A stretch of DNA of 64,000 nucleotides, from positions 62,001-126,000 of the IMG/VR virus record IMGVR_UViG_3300009159_000038; one strand, 5' to 3'. The notes under the pieces were generated by a model that was not told the origin of the DNA, made no database searches, and saw only the letters and a program-made list of their open reading frames with translations. Positions 25,787 to 34,727 of the stretch are shown here, in pieces. Every line of letters starts with the position of its first letter. Position 1 is the stretch's first letter. A program made the position numbers and the translations under genes. Source of the DNA: a virus.

Positions 25787-27085
25787 ATGATTGGATCATC
25801 CGAATTTGAAAAGGCGTTTTACTTATATACCTGTAAAAACCCAGAATACTTATCAAGTATTGACGAAGGATTTTACGATAACGACGAAATCTCGACTTTA
25901 CACAAAATCACAAAAGGCTTTCACAGTAGATTTTCACAAATTCCTACCCGAGACCAAGTTAAATTAATTGCTAGACAAGATCAATTTAAAGATCGAATCA
26001 CGGAATCTATTATAGATCTTGTATTCGACGAACCTCTTGATTCATACGATCCTGATTGGATTCGAGAAACTAGTGAAGCTTGGATTCTTTGGAAATCTCT
26101 AGATAAATCTTTGATTGATACAATCGAATATGTTAAAACTGTAAAGGTTAATCCTGATAATGTTAAAGACGTAATTCAAAAAGTAAAATCTCTTATTAAT
26201 GAAAGAAACTCTATTACTTTTGATAAGGACTTAGGTAAAGACTTCTTCTCTGCTGAAAATCACATACCTACAGCAAATTCTAAAATCACCACATGTCATA
26301 ATTTCGTTGATAATTTCAGTGGTGGTTATCGAACAAAATCTTTAATTGTATATGCCGGTGAACAAAATGTCGGTAAATCAATTTGGTTAGCTAATGATGC
26401 TGTAAATTATGTTCGTGCAGGTTTCGATGTTGCAGTAATAACTGCTGAAATGGCAGATATTGATTTCATTCATCGTATCGGTGCAAACCTATTAAATGTT
26501 AAAGTAAGTGAATACGAAAGAAAATCTAAAGAATCAGGATTTATACAAACTCGTTTAGCTTCTTTAGCAAATGGAGTAATCCCTACTGGAAATCTATTCG
26601 TTAAAGAATATCCAACTTCTCAAGTAACTGTTCCTGAAATTGAAATGTATTTAAGAGAATTAGAATTAACTAAAGGAATTAAACTTAAAGTAATTATAAT
26701 TGACTATATTAATATTCTAGCAAATTATCGAAATCCCAATACAGAAAATACTTACATGAAGATTAAACAAATCGCCGAAGATCTTCGTGCTATGGCAGTT
26801 CGAAACGATTGGGTTGTAATAACTGCTACTCAAATTAATCGAAGTGGTTATGATTCAACTGAATTAAACCTAGGAAATATCGCTGAATCTGCCGGATTAT
26901 CACATACTGCCGATATGATTTATGGTATTATACAAGATACCTCAATGCATATGAATAATGAATATTGGTTGAAACTATTAAAAATAAGAAACGGTTCTGG
27001 TAAAAACAGCCGAACCATGTATCGAATAAATTATGAATATATGAGATTAACTGAAAGCGATACAACAATAACAGCAAGTATATAA
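25787..27085 (+). CDS. 41: Replicative DnaB-type helicase (T4 gp41-like)
   Basis: 432 residues (T4 475). It is a hexameric helicase unwinding the lagging strand. The N-terminal helical domain (about 1-140) precedes a RecA core: GEQNVGKS Walker A (K197), ITAEM, VIIIDYINIL (Walker B), TATQINRSGYD and AESAGLSHTADMIYGI. It lies between uvsX and 47/46 as in T4-like genomes, and works with primase gp61. Confidence 0.93.
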   Translation: MIGSSEFEKAFYLYTCKNPEYLSSIDEGFYDNDEISTLHKITKGFHSRFSQIPTRDQVKLIARQDQFKDRITESIIDLVFDEPLDSYDPDWIRETSEAWILWKSLDKSLIDTIEYVKTVKVNPDNVKDVIQKVKSLINERNSITFDKDLGKDFFSAENHIPTANSKITTCHNFVDNFSGGYRTKSLIVYAGEQNVGKSIWLANDAVNYVRAGFDVAVITAEMADIDFIHRIGANLLNVKVSEYERKSKESGFIQTRLASLANGVIPTGNLFVKEYPTSQVTVPEIEMYLRELELTKGIKLKVIIIDYINILANYRNPNTENTYMKIKQIAEDLRAMAVRNDWVVITATQINRSGYDSTELNLGNIAESAGLSHTADMIYGIIQDTSMHMNNEYWLKLLKIRNGSGKNSRTMYRINYEYMRLTESDTTITASI

Positions 27086-27086
27086 A

Positions 27087-27584
27087 ATGAATACTCCAGA
27101 AAATAACATACCAGAAAATGAATTATCGGAAGATGGTCTACCATTAGTTCCTGAAGAAAATGCAGTAAAACGAGATAAAATATTCGATAACGATTACGAT
27201 CAAATCGAATTAGAAAGTTCCAATCAAACGTTTTCTATTGATGATTCTTATAAAGCTCATTCCATCGAAGATTCAATCGATGTTGATCTAGTGAAAGAAA
27301 GACTATATGAAGAAATTGCTAAAGTCGAGAAATATCAAGCATACCTAGAACCCATCAATGGTGAATTTAAGAAAATTGGAAAATCTGAAATTAATGAAAT
27401 ATACAGTCATTTAATTAAAGCAATTGGTCCAGGAACTCGAATTGAAATTTACTCTTGTATGTGTGAAATATATGAAATATCACCTGACAAATTCTACGAA
27501 TCTTTATCTAATAAGTTCAAAACCGAACTTATTCAAGATCTCAAGTCCCGAGGATATTTACAAAACATAAAAGCACTTTTTTAA
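27087..27584 (+). CDS. Hypothetical acidic protein between 41 and 47
   Basis: 165 residues. The first 80 are acidic and probably disordered (Asn/Glu/Asp-rich, SEDGLPLVPEEN). The last 80 are helical and end in a hydrophobic NIKALF, which resembles clamp-binding tails such as those of T4 gp33, gp55 and gp43. A clamp-interacting transcription factor such as a gp33 counterpart would fit, but I see no convincing similarity. The next gene overlaps by one base. Confidence 0.45.
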   Translation: MNTPENNIPENELSEDGLPLVPEENAVKRDKIFDNDYDQIELESSNQTFSIDDSYKAHSIEDSIDVDLVKERLYEEIAKVEKYQAYLEPINGEFKKIGKSEINEIYSHLIKAIGPGTRIEIYSCMCEIYEISPDKFYESLSNKFKTELIQDLKSRGYLQNIKALF

Positions 27585-28660
27585 TGAAGATAAACGCAAA
27601 CAAAGCAATCATTGTATCCGATACACACTTAGGAGCAAGGTCAAATTCTGCTGAATGGTTAACCACAATGATGGATTGGTTTCGCGAAGATTTTATACCT
27701 AAAGCAAAAGAGCTTTACGAACCAGGAACAATTCTAATACATACTGGTGATGTATTTGATAATCGTCAATCTATTAATCTAATGGTTCTTCATGAAGGAA
27801 TGGCAATATTCGAAGAACTTGGTCATATTTTTGATGCTATATACATTATAGCCGGAAATCATGATGTTATGAAAAAAACATCAAACGACATATCATCTTT
27901 AGATTGCTTAAAATACATTCCTAAAGTACATATCATCAAAGAACCTACTTTAGCAGATATCAATGGAACCAAAGCTCTATTTATGCCTTGGAGAACCGAT
28001 GTTAATGAAGAAAAAACTTGTATTGCCGAATTTGGTAAAGAAGATCCTAAACTTCTATTCTGTCATACTAACATCTACTCGCTTAAATTTGATAATTCAA
28101 GAGATGTAGAAGAAGGTCTTCATGCCGATGATCTAAAAACCTACGAACGAGTTTATTCTGGTCATATACATTGGGGACAGAAACGAGGAAATGTAACAAT
28201 GGTTGGCAATCCATATCAAATGACTCGTTCCGATGCTGGAAATCCAAAAGGATTCTATGAATTTAACTTCAATACCTTTGAAGAAACTTTTCATGAGAAT
28301 ACTTATTCACCTAAGTTTGTTAGAGTTCATCTAAATCGTTATTTAGAGAATACTTTAGGAGAGATATTAGATGAATGTAGGAATAACAGAGTTGATCTGT
28401 ATATACCTTCGCACTATATACTTAAATACCAAGTTAATCCAATCATAGACGCCATCTCAGAAGTGGCTAGGAAGCTAGAGGTATTCCCATTTGAAGAAGA
28501 TCAAAATATTGATATCAATGGAGAAGATCTAGAAACACTTTCAATATTTGAAATGTGCCAAAAATACATCACTCAAATGCGTAGTGTAGATGATTCCGTA
28601 AAGAAAAGAATCGAGGTTAAAATCTCTAATTTATACAATCAAACCATCAAAGAAATTTAA
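27584..28660 (+). CDS. 47: Recombination nuclease subunit gp47 (Mre11/SbcD-like)
   Basis: 358 residues (T4 339). Calcineurin-type phosphoesterase motifs in order: IIVSDTHLGAR, LIHTGDVFDNRQS, IIAGNHDVM, LLFCHTNIY and YSGHIHWGQKRGNVTMVGNP. With gp46 it resects ends to make ssDNA for UvsX. It is followed 1 nt later by gene 46. Confidence 0.95.
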   Translation: MKINANKAIIVSDTHLGARSNSAEWLTTMMDWFREDFIPKAKELYEPGTILIHTGDVFDNRQSINLMVLHEGMAIFEELGHIFDAIYIIAGNHDVMKKTSNDISSLDCLKYIPKVHIIKEPTLADINGTKALFMPWRTDVNEEKTCIAEFGKEDPKLLFCHTNIYSLKFDNSRDVEEGLHADDLKTYERVYSGHIHWGQKRGNVTMVGNPYQMTRSDAGNPKGFYEFNFNTFEETFHENTYSPKFVRVHLNRYLENTLGEILDECRNNRVDLYIPSHYILKYQVNPIIDAISEVARKLEVFPFEEDQNIDINGEDLETLSIFEMCQKYITQMRSVDDSVKKRIEVKISNLYNQTIKEI

Positions 28661-28661
28661 T

Positions 28662-30332
28662 ATGCGAATTCAAACAGTAGAATGGAAAAATTTCAATAGT
28701 TATGGAAATCAAATTCAGAAGATTGAATTTGAAAAAGATGCAGGAGATTTATACCTGCTTCTAGGATCTAATGGTCATGGAAAATCTACAATATCAGAAG
28801 TAATTACATTTGCTCTTTACGGTAGAATTGAAAGAAAAAACAAATCAGATCTTCCTAATAGAATTAATAAAAACCTTTGGTGTCGAATCGTTATTCGATC
28901 GAAAAATAAATTAGTCGAAATTACTCGTGGAGTATCTCCTAATCTATTTGAAGTTAAAATAGATACGGTTACTTATGATACTGCTGGTAATGCAAATGTC
29001 CAAGATTATCTAGAAACCGAAATATTCGATATTCCATATCAAGTATTTAAGAATATCATTGTACTTTCAATTAATGATTTTAGATCATTCTTAACAATGT
29101 CTACTGGTGATAAACGAAACATCGTAGATAGGCTATTTGGATTCACTATAATTAATCAAATGCGTGACCAAATTAGATCAGAAAGAAAAGATCTTCGCGA
29201 AAGAATTAAAACGCTTAGTGATGAGCTAAATATTATTCAAGAATCCATTGAATCTGTCAATACTAAAATTTCTACATTAGAATCTTCTAAAAAAGTAGAT
29301 CGAATTAGATTAATAGAAGAATACAAAGGGAAAATTAAAGATATGATTGAACAAAAACGTAAGATCAATGATGCTTTAGCCTTAGTTAAAACCAAAGAAA
29401 CCGACTTTAATGATGCAATCAAATCAAAAGGGAATGAAAAAGAACAATTATCTTTTGAGCTAAGAAATGCAGTAAATTCATTAAAGCTATACAACAATGC
29501 AAAATGTCCTACATGTAATGCAGATCTAAATACAGAAAATCATCAACATCTTAAATCTGAATTAGAAGAGAAAGTAAGAACCAAACAGGAAGAATATAAC
29601 GATATCCAAGAAGAATATCTAGACCTTTCCGGCAAAATGAATTCTCTTTCTTCTAAAATAAAAGAAATGGATTCATCTTGTATTAAGATCAATCTTCTTA
29701 TCGGACAATACAAAAATGAAGCTGAAAGAATTGCTAAAGAGACTCGAGAAGAAGATATGGATTATCTTAATGAAATCTTATCCGAGAATGAAACTAAACT
29801 TCTTGAAAGAAAATCTAGCGTCTCTAATAACTCAACCGAAGATACCTTCTTAGATATTGTTGAAAGTGTACTTGGCGATGATGGTGTTAAGAATTTAGCT
29901 ATGAAAACTATCATTCCAACCATCAATCAATCTATTCAAAATATGTCTAAACAAATGCACTTACCTTATTTGATTAGATTCGATGAAAAATTCGATTGTT
30001 CGATACACTCTTTAGGTGAAGAAATTAATGCTCGAAGCATGTCAACTGGTGAACGTAAAAAAGCAGATTTTGTTATTATTATCTCTCTTTTAAGATTGCT
30101 TAAAATTAGATATCCTTCATTAAACCTTCTTTTCTTAGATGAAATATTCTCATCAGTAGATTCTGGAGGTATTTATGAAATTTTAAAAATTCTAAAAGAT
30201 GTATCGGTTGAAAATTCATTAAACACATGGGTAGTTAACCATACAGAACTTCCAATAGAACTTTTCGATAAAAGAGTTGAAGCTATAAAAGAATCTGGGT
30301 TCTCTAAATTGCATATAGAAAATATCTCGTAA
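28662..30332 (+). CDS. 46: Recombination nuclease subunit gp46 (Rad50/SbcC-like)
   Basis: 556 residues (T4 560). ABC ATPase with Walker A GSNGHGKST (35-43), a long coiled coil split by a zinc hook CPTC (C282, C285), the signature STGERKKADFV, and Walker B LLFLDEIFSSVDS. It partners with gp47 in end processing and in degrading host DNA. Confidence 0.95.
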   Translation: MRIQTVEWKNFNSYGNQIQKIEFEKDAGDLYLLLGSNGHGKSTISEVITFALYGRIERKNKSDLPNRINKNLWCRIVIRSKNKLVEITRGVSPNLFEVKIDTVTYDTAGNANVQDYLETEIFDIPYQVFKNIIVLSINDFRSFLTMSTGDKRNIVDRLFGFTIINQMRDQIRSERKDLRERIKTLSDELNIIQESIESVNTKISTLESSKKVDRIRLIEEYKGKIKDMIEQKRKINDALALVKTKETDFNDAIKSKGNEKEQLSFELRNAVNSLKLYNNAKCPTCNADLNTENHQHLKSELEEKVRTKQEEYNDIQEEYLDLSGKMNSLSSKIKEMDSSCIKINLLIGQYKNEAERIAKETREEDMDYLNEILSENETKLLERKSSVSNNSTEDTFLDIVESVLGDDGVKNLAMKTIIPTINQSIQNMSKQMHLPYLIRFDEKFDCSIHSLGEEINARSMSTGERKKADFVIIISLLRLLKIRYPSLNLLFLDEIFSSVDSGGIYEILKILKDVSVENSLNTWVVNHTELPIELFDKRVEAIKESGFSKLHIENIS

Positions 30333-30340
30333 TTACACGA

Positions 30341-30352
30341 GAATATATAAAA
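30341..30352 (+). promoter_or_regulatory. Late-promoter-like motif GAATATATAAAA
   Basis: It lies 25 nt before the tail-completion gene at 30366, at the switch from replication genes to structural genes, which is where a late promoter would be expected. Confidence 0.55.
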
Positions 30353-30365
30353 TAAAAGATACTAA

Positions 30366-31250
30366 TTGTCTCAATACGATCTTCATTTTAATAAAGATGA
30401 CGTTTATTTTAGAAACGTCATGGTTGGGTTGCTAGCGACTCTTTATGATTCCATCAAATGGTATAATCAGACCGGAAGGGGTGTTAGCGATAAAAGAGAA
30501 ATTAAAGTTCCTTTTTATTTTAGTACAACCGGTACTGAACGTTACTTACAAGATAACTTCCTAAATAATATAGATTTTGATCCTCAATTATTAGAGGCAG
30601 AATCATTCTATAACAAGATTCCTAGAGGAATATGTGACTTTTCTGGAATTTCTATTGAAACTTCGGCTATCGTTAATAAGTTTGTTCGTATGAATAGACT
30701 TAAACAAGAAGAGGATGGTACTCTTAATACCTATAATTACGAAACCTATATGGTTCCCATGATTATGAATGTAGATTGCACAATCTATTTGGATTCTATT
30801 TTAGATCAATTGAAATGTTCAGAGGCTATTATCAAAACTTTCTATAAGAATAAAGTTTATCAAGTGGATATTGGTTATACTAGAATACCATGTCTAATTA
30901 TGTTCCCAGATGATCTTGCCAATGAAAGAACCGTAGAATTCACATTCAATGATAAGAAAGAATTCAAGGTAACTTTTTCTCTTCAAATTAAGAGTCATTT
31001 ACCGATATTTAGACCAGAAACCGAGATTTTTGCTGGAAATACTATGCAAGGATTCATTTCATCTACAGTAGCTCCTCCTTTTACTTTAGGACCTACCGGA
31101 ATAATTGGAAATACTGGAGCTAGTGGATCGTCAACAACCGATCCAAATTACAACGCAACCACTGTTACGCAAATAAATAGTGCAATCCCATCAGCGGATC
31201 CTGTGCCTTGGCCAAAATCAACTGATCCCCAAGGACCTATTAATGCATAA
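30366..31250 (+). CDS. 15: Tail sheath stabiliser / tail completion protein (T4 gp15-like), TTG start
   Basis: 294 residues. An in-frame TAA directly precedes the TTG at 30366, and the next ATG would remove the first 18 conserved-looking residues, so TTG is the likely start. The order of blocks matches T4 gp15: an ATLYDSIKW helix, IKVPFYFSTTGTERYL, IPRGICDFSGISIE, the central helix with ILDQLKCSEAIIK, and a YTRIPCLIMFPDD strand before the Pro/Gly/Thr-rich tail. It would cap the tail tube and sheath and join the tail to the head. Confidence 0.6.
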   Translation: MSQYDLHFNKDDVYFRNVMVGLLATLYDSIKWYNQTGRGVSDKREIKVPFYFSTTGTERYLQDNFLNNIDFDPQLLEAESFYNKIPRGICDFSGISIETSAIVNKFVRMNRLKQEEDGTLNTYNYETYMVPMIMNVDCTIYLDSILDQLKCSEAIIKTFYKNKVYQVDIGYTRIPCLIMFPDDLANERTVEFTFNDKKEFKVTFSLQIKSHLPIFRPETEIFAGNTMQGFISSTVAPPFTLGPTGIIGNTGASGSSTTDPNYNATTVTQINSAIPSADPVPWPKSTDPQGPINA

Positions 31251-31257
31251 AAACAAA

Positions 31258-31270
31258 GATATATAATAAA
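31258..31270 (+). promoter_or_regulatory. Late-promoter-like motif GATATATAATAAA
   Basis: It is 26 nt before the capsid-targeted gene at 31284. Confidence 0.5.
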
Positions 31271-31283
31271 ATCAAGAAGTGAC

Positions 31284-32036
31284 ATGAGTATCAAATCTTA
31301 CGACGAATTTGTAAACGAACATTTAATAGGAGCTTACTCTTATTACGGACAAGGGTCATTATACCCTATTGTAAAAAAATTAGCTGAAGAAGGAAAAACC
31401 CCTCAACAAGTTTATACCTACCTTACAACTTTAGGAATTGACGAAGAACGCAAACAACGTGTTCTTGGTCAAGTATTTGAAAGAGTGAATGAAGGTTTAT
31501 TTGAAGATGATGACATCCTTAAGGCTGATACATCTGACCTTACTAAAGGAATTCCACCATCAAAAGCTAAACCCGATGAAGATGTTAAAGATGCCTTAGA
31601 TAAATTGAAAAAGGGAGATAGTGACGATATGGAAGATAAAGCAGAAGATGGTGAAACTAAAACTGACGATGATGATGCTTCCGCTAAAGTTGCTGCATTA
31701 CAATCTGCTCTTAAAGATGCAGAAAAGCTAGAAAAAATCAAGAAAATCCTTGGAGAATCTATGGAAATGGAAATTGAAGGAATCGAAGATGAAGTATTAG
31801 TTGACGTTTTAGATTATCATTTAGATGAAAAACTCGATCCTAAAGTTAGAGCTAAATTGAAAGACGACGATTTCGTATTTCCAGTTAAAAGATCATGGCC
31901 TATACATGACGAAAAACATGGTAAAACTGCATTAGTTTGGGCAACTTGGCCACAATATAAAGATCTTAAAAATGATATCGTTAAAGCCGTTATCAAAAAA
32001 TATCCTAACCTTAAAGGTGTAGGTGCTGCAAAGTAA
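31284..32036 (+). CDS. Capsid-targeted prohead core-type protein
   Basis: 250 residues. MSIKSYDEFVNE is a capsid-targeting sequence. The central part (90-150) is highly acidic and Lys-rich (DEDVKDALDKLKKGDSDDM). The last 70 residues form a distinct domain with DDDFVFPVKRSWPIHDEKHG and Trp-rich strands, possibly a conserved phage domain of unknown role. Composition fits a prohead core protein degraded by the gene-21 protease. Confidence 0.65.
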   Translation: MSIKSYDEFVNEHLIGAYSYYGQGSLYPIVKKLAEEGKTPQQVYTYLTTLGIDEERKQRVLGQVFERVNEGLFEDDDILKADTSDLTKGIPPSKAKPDEDVKDALDKLKKGDSDDMEDKAEDGETKTDDDDASAKVAALQSALKDAEKLEKIKKILGESMEMEIEGIEDEVLVDVLDYHLDEKLDPKVRAKLKDDDFVFPVKRSWPIHDEKHGKTALVWATWPQYKDLKNDIVKAVIKKYPNLKGVGAAK

Positions 32037-32064
32037 AATCATTAAAACAAAAAAACATATAAAC

Positions 32065-33471
32065 ATGTCAAAATTAAAAACCGCTTTCGAATCTGCTTCT
32101 TTGAAAGATAGAGTTTCAACTCTACTTGAGAGTATTGATAGAAACAACACATCTAAATTTATTGCTGAACGTATTCTTTCTAGATTCGCTACAGTAGAAG
32201 TTTCTGAAGGAACTACAACTGCAACTGATGCATACACATACCTAATGGGTAAAGGTGTTGAACAAGCAAAAGCAAAAAGTGTTGCTAATGCTGCTATCAA
32301 CGAATCAACTTCACGGGTTGCTAATCCTTACTTAATTGAAAAGGTAAATATCATGAGAACCGCAGTTAAAGAATTATCTGCTTATTCTTGGATGCCAGTT
32401 ATTAACGATTACATCAAAGAATGTAATAACATCCTTGCTGAAAATGAATTTGCTATCTTAGTTGAATCTGTTATTTTTGATCTTGAAAATCACAGAGAAT
32501 CTAAATTCTATATGAATGCAATTAATAAACTTCGTGAATGTTCAAATGCAGAAAATCCAGTATTTGCCATATCTGAAGATCTTACATCAGAAAAATGGAT
32601 TCCTCTAGTTAAACAATTAGTTGAATTTGCTGAAAAATCTAAAGGATCTCTTTCAGAAAGCGATAGTAACTACAAAGTTTCTAAAGTTTATTCTCCAGTT
32701 ATCATTAACGAAGAAGAAAAATCTTATACATTCTATTCTAACGGAAAAATGTTAACGATTAAAGGTGAAGAAATCACTGAATCTACAATTACTCCTGATG
32801 AAAAATTTAAAGGATTACTTAACTTAATGGAATCATCTACTATCGTTAAAAACGGTATGAGATTCTATCCTAAGGCTGGATCTATTTTAGATGTTACCTT
32901 CGAAGCAGATGGTACTAAAATTACAGTTGATGGTAAATTGGTTGAAGCTGCTAATCTAGAAACACATTTACTTAAAACTGGTCTTTTCAAATTCAACGAA
33001 ATCAATAAAGTTAATGTTATCAATCGTGCAATTGCCGAAGGTGCAGAAATTAAAGATATGGATTTCGCTTACCGAGTTGAATCTAAAAAATTCCGTGGAG
33101 TATCTACAACTGTATTTACTATTGCAGAAAATATCTACATTCAAAAGGTTAATCCTGCAATGAATGTTAATGAATTTGTTAAAGCTGAAACTGCTGAAGC
33201 CGCCGTATCAATCGTTAAAGAATTTATGAATTATGATATTACTAATTCTTTGACTAAATTGATTGAAGCTGAAGAAGTTACTAAAGCTAAAATTGCTGAT
33301 GAAAACTCTAAAATTGAAAGAAAAATTCAATTCTTACAAGAGAAATTAGAAGAACTTAACAGAATCGAGAAATTATCCGTTTACGATATTGAGCATATAA
33401 ATAAAGCGAAAGCTATAGTAGAGAGTGAAATTAACACTCAATCCGAAGAGCTTACAAAAAAAAACTCTTAA
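32065..33471 (+). CDS. Prohead/virion protein with possible frameshifted extension
   Basis: 468 residues from the ATG at 32065 (MSKLKTAFESAS). It is mostly helical with many LxE and IxE sites (LLES, AINES, ILAENE) and ends in a Lys/Glu-rich coil, ELTKKNS. Unknown family, but it lies between capsid-targeted genes and the late sigma factor. The stop follows a run of nine A (33456-33464). A -1 shift there would skip the stop and add 64 residues ending at 33659. Confidence 0.65.
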   Translation: MSKLKTAFESASLKDRVSTLLESIDRNNTSKFIAERILSRFATVEVSEGTTTATDAYTYLMGKGVEQAKAKSVANAAINESTSRVANPYLIEKVNIMRTAVKELSAYSWMPVINDYIKECNNILAENEFAILVESVIFDLENHRESKFYMNAINKLRECSNAENPVFAISEDLTSEKWIPLVKQLVEFAEKSKGSLSESDSNYKVSKVYSPVIINEEEKSYTFYSNGKMLTIKGEEITESTITPDEKFKGLLNLMESSTIVKNGMRFYPKAGSILDVTFEADGTKITVDGKLVEAANLETHLLKTGLFKFNEINKVNVINRAIAEGAEIKDMDFAYRVESKKFRGVSTTVFTIAENIYIQKVNPAMNVNEFVKAETAEAAVSIVKEFMNYDITNSLTKLIEAEEVTKAKIADENSKIERKIQFLQEKLEELNRIEKLSVYDIEHINKAKAIVESEINTQSEELTKKNS

Positions 33472-33659
33472 TTGAAGCAAGTGACGATTATGTCGTTGCT
33501 ACTTTAGCTGAACCCTTTAAAGGTTTGGCAAAAGGTGATTCAGTAAAGATGGACGCTTTAGATTTTACCAAAAGAGGAGATGATGATATGGTTGATATTA
33601 TTATGCCTGATGGAAGTAAAGCTCAAGCGAAAAAAAGAATACTTTTCGCTAAAATTTAA
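33456..33659 (+). other. A9 slippery run and -1 frame extension
   Basis: Nine consecutive A are read as aca-aaa-aaa-aac in frame 0 and are followed by a TAA two codons later. In the -1 frame the same run leads to LLIEASDDYVVATLAEPF and continues to a stop at 33657-33659, 64 residues in all, with no good start codon of its own and a protein-like composition. The next gene starts 3 nt after this stop, so the extension fills an otherwise unexplained 190-nt gap. Ribosomal or transcriptional slippage, or a sequencing error in the run, would explain it. Confidence 0.6.
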
Positions 33660-33662
33660 AAA

Positions 33663-34019
33663 ATGGCAATATACGTAAAACCAAAAGAACTATACGAAGA
33701 AATTTGTATATCACTAGAGCAAAAGAAACTAACTCCAAAGGCGGAGAAGATGCTCATATTAATAGCTGAACGAGCTAATCAAAAGCTAAGATATGAAAAT
33801 CCAATGGACCGAGAGGATTGTATCGCTTTTGCTCTTTTGGATTTGTTCAAGTACTGGGATCGATTCAAACCAGAAAAAACTAAAAACGCATTTGCATTCT
33901 ATACACAAGTTGCAAAGAATGCATATGCTAAAGGATGGAATAAACTACATCCAGGTAAATACAAAGGAACTTTATCACTTGATGGTGGTATGGATCGCGA
34001 AGGTATCTACTCAATATAA
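33663..34019 (+). CDS. 55: Late sigma factor (T4 gp55-like), short
   Basis: 118 residues (T4 185). The core DCIAFALLDLFKYWDRFKPEKTKNA and AFYTQVAKNAYAKGWNKLHP matches gp55 and sigma region 2, which opens the late promoter box. It lacks the longer C-terminal part with the clamp-binding tail seen in T4; it ends MDREGIYSI. It would direct host RNA polymerase to the GATATATAA-type boxes. Lies in a head-gene region. Confidence 0.8.
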   Translation: MAIYVKPKELYEEICISLEQKKLTPKAEKMLILIAERANQKLRYENPMDREDCIAFALLDLFKYWDRFKPEKTKNAFAFYTQVAKNAYAKGWNKLHPGKYKGTLSLDGGMDREGIYSI

Positions 34020-34027
34020 AATATAAT

Positions 34028-34306
34028 ATGAGCACTATTAAAACATTTTCGGAATTCATTAATGAAGCTGCAAGAAGCAATGAAGCTCTTAAGTATGTAA
34101 CTTCTAAATACAAAGATCAACGAATTAATTCAGTTACATTTAATGAAGTTCTAGTTCCTTTAGCTAATCACCTAGATGATTATGCTGATAGAGAAATGGG
34201 TGATTTAGAGTATTCGAAGAAAACATTTGCTGCTTTTAAAGCTCTAGTAGATTTAATGGTCGTGGATCAAATCGAATCAGACAAATATCATCGAGGGGAA
34301 ATATAA
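34028..34306 (+). CDS. Small capsid-targeted protein
   Basis: 92 residues starting MSTIKTFSEFINEAA, with predicted cleavage after INE. The body is helical and charged with a YKDQRINSVTFNEVLVPLANHL segment. Unknown family. First of a run of five capsid-targeted genes (34028-36758). Confidence 0.65.
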   Translation: MSTIKTFSEFINEAARSNEALKYVTSKYKDQRINSVTFNEVLVPLANHLDDYADREMGDLEYSKKTFAAFKALVDLMVVDQIESDKYHRGEI

Positions 34307-34315
34307 AATAATTGA

Positions 34316-34711
34316 ATGTACGCAATTAAAACCTTTTCAGAATTCGTTAATGAAGGTAAAACTTCAGGATTTAATAGAACTTATACTATGGGTTCTACTT
34401 GGTGGGCTTTATGGAAAATTGAAAACAAAGAAGATTATACTATAAAACAAGATTCTTTTACTAAAACTTTCGAAGTGTATACTAAAGATAAAGAACCTAA
34501 ATTATCTTTCGTTTTTGATTATGGTCGTAATGTAGTTTTCACCAATGATTCACCTAAACAATTTGAGTTAAAAAGAGTTGATCCTAAAGCAAAAGCTAAA
34601 GCCGAAGAAACCGATGCCGAAACTGGTAAAAAAGAAGTTCTTCCTGGTGGAACTCCAAAAGAGGAAGAAGCAGAAGGTGAATTAGAAACCGATAAAACAG
34701 AAGAAGAATAA
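34316..34711 (+). CDS. Capsid-targeted protein with acidic tail
   Basis: 131 residues starting MYAIKTFSEFVNEGK. A small beta-rich domain (YTMGSTWWALWKIENKEDY, FDYGRNVVFTNDSPKQF) is followed by a disordered acidic C-terminus rich in Glu, Lys and Thr. The composition fits prohead core or internal proteins. Confidence 0.65.
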   Translation: MYAIKTFSEFVNEGKTSGFNRTYTMGSTWWALWKIENKEDYTIKQDSFTKTFEVYTKDKEPKLSFVFDYGRNVVFTNDSPKQFELKRVDPKAKAKAEETDAETGKKEVLPGGTPKEEEAEGELETDKTEEE

Positions 34712-34727
34712 AAAATATATAATAACA

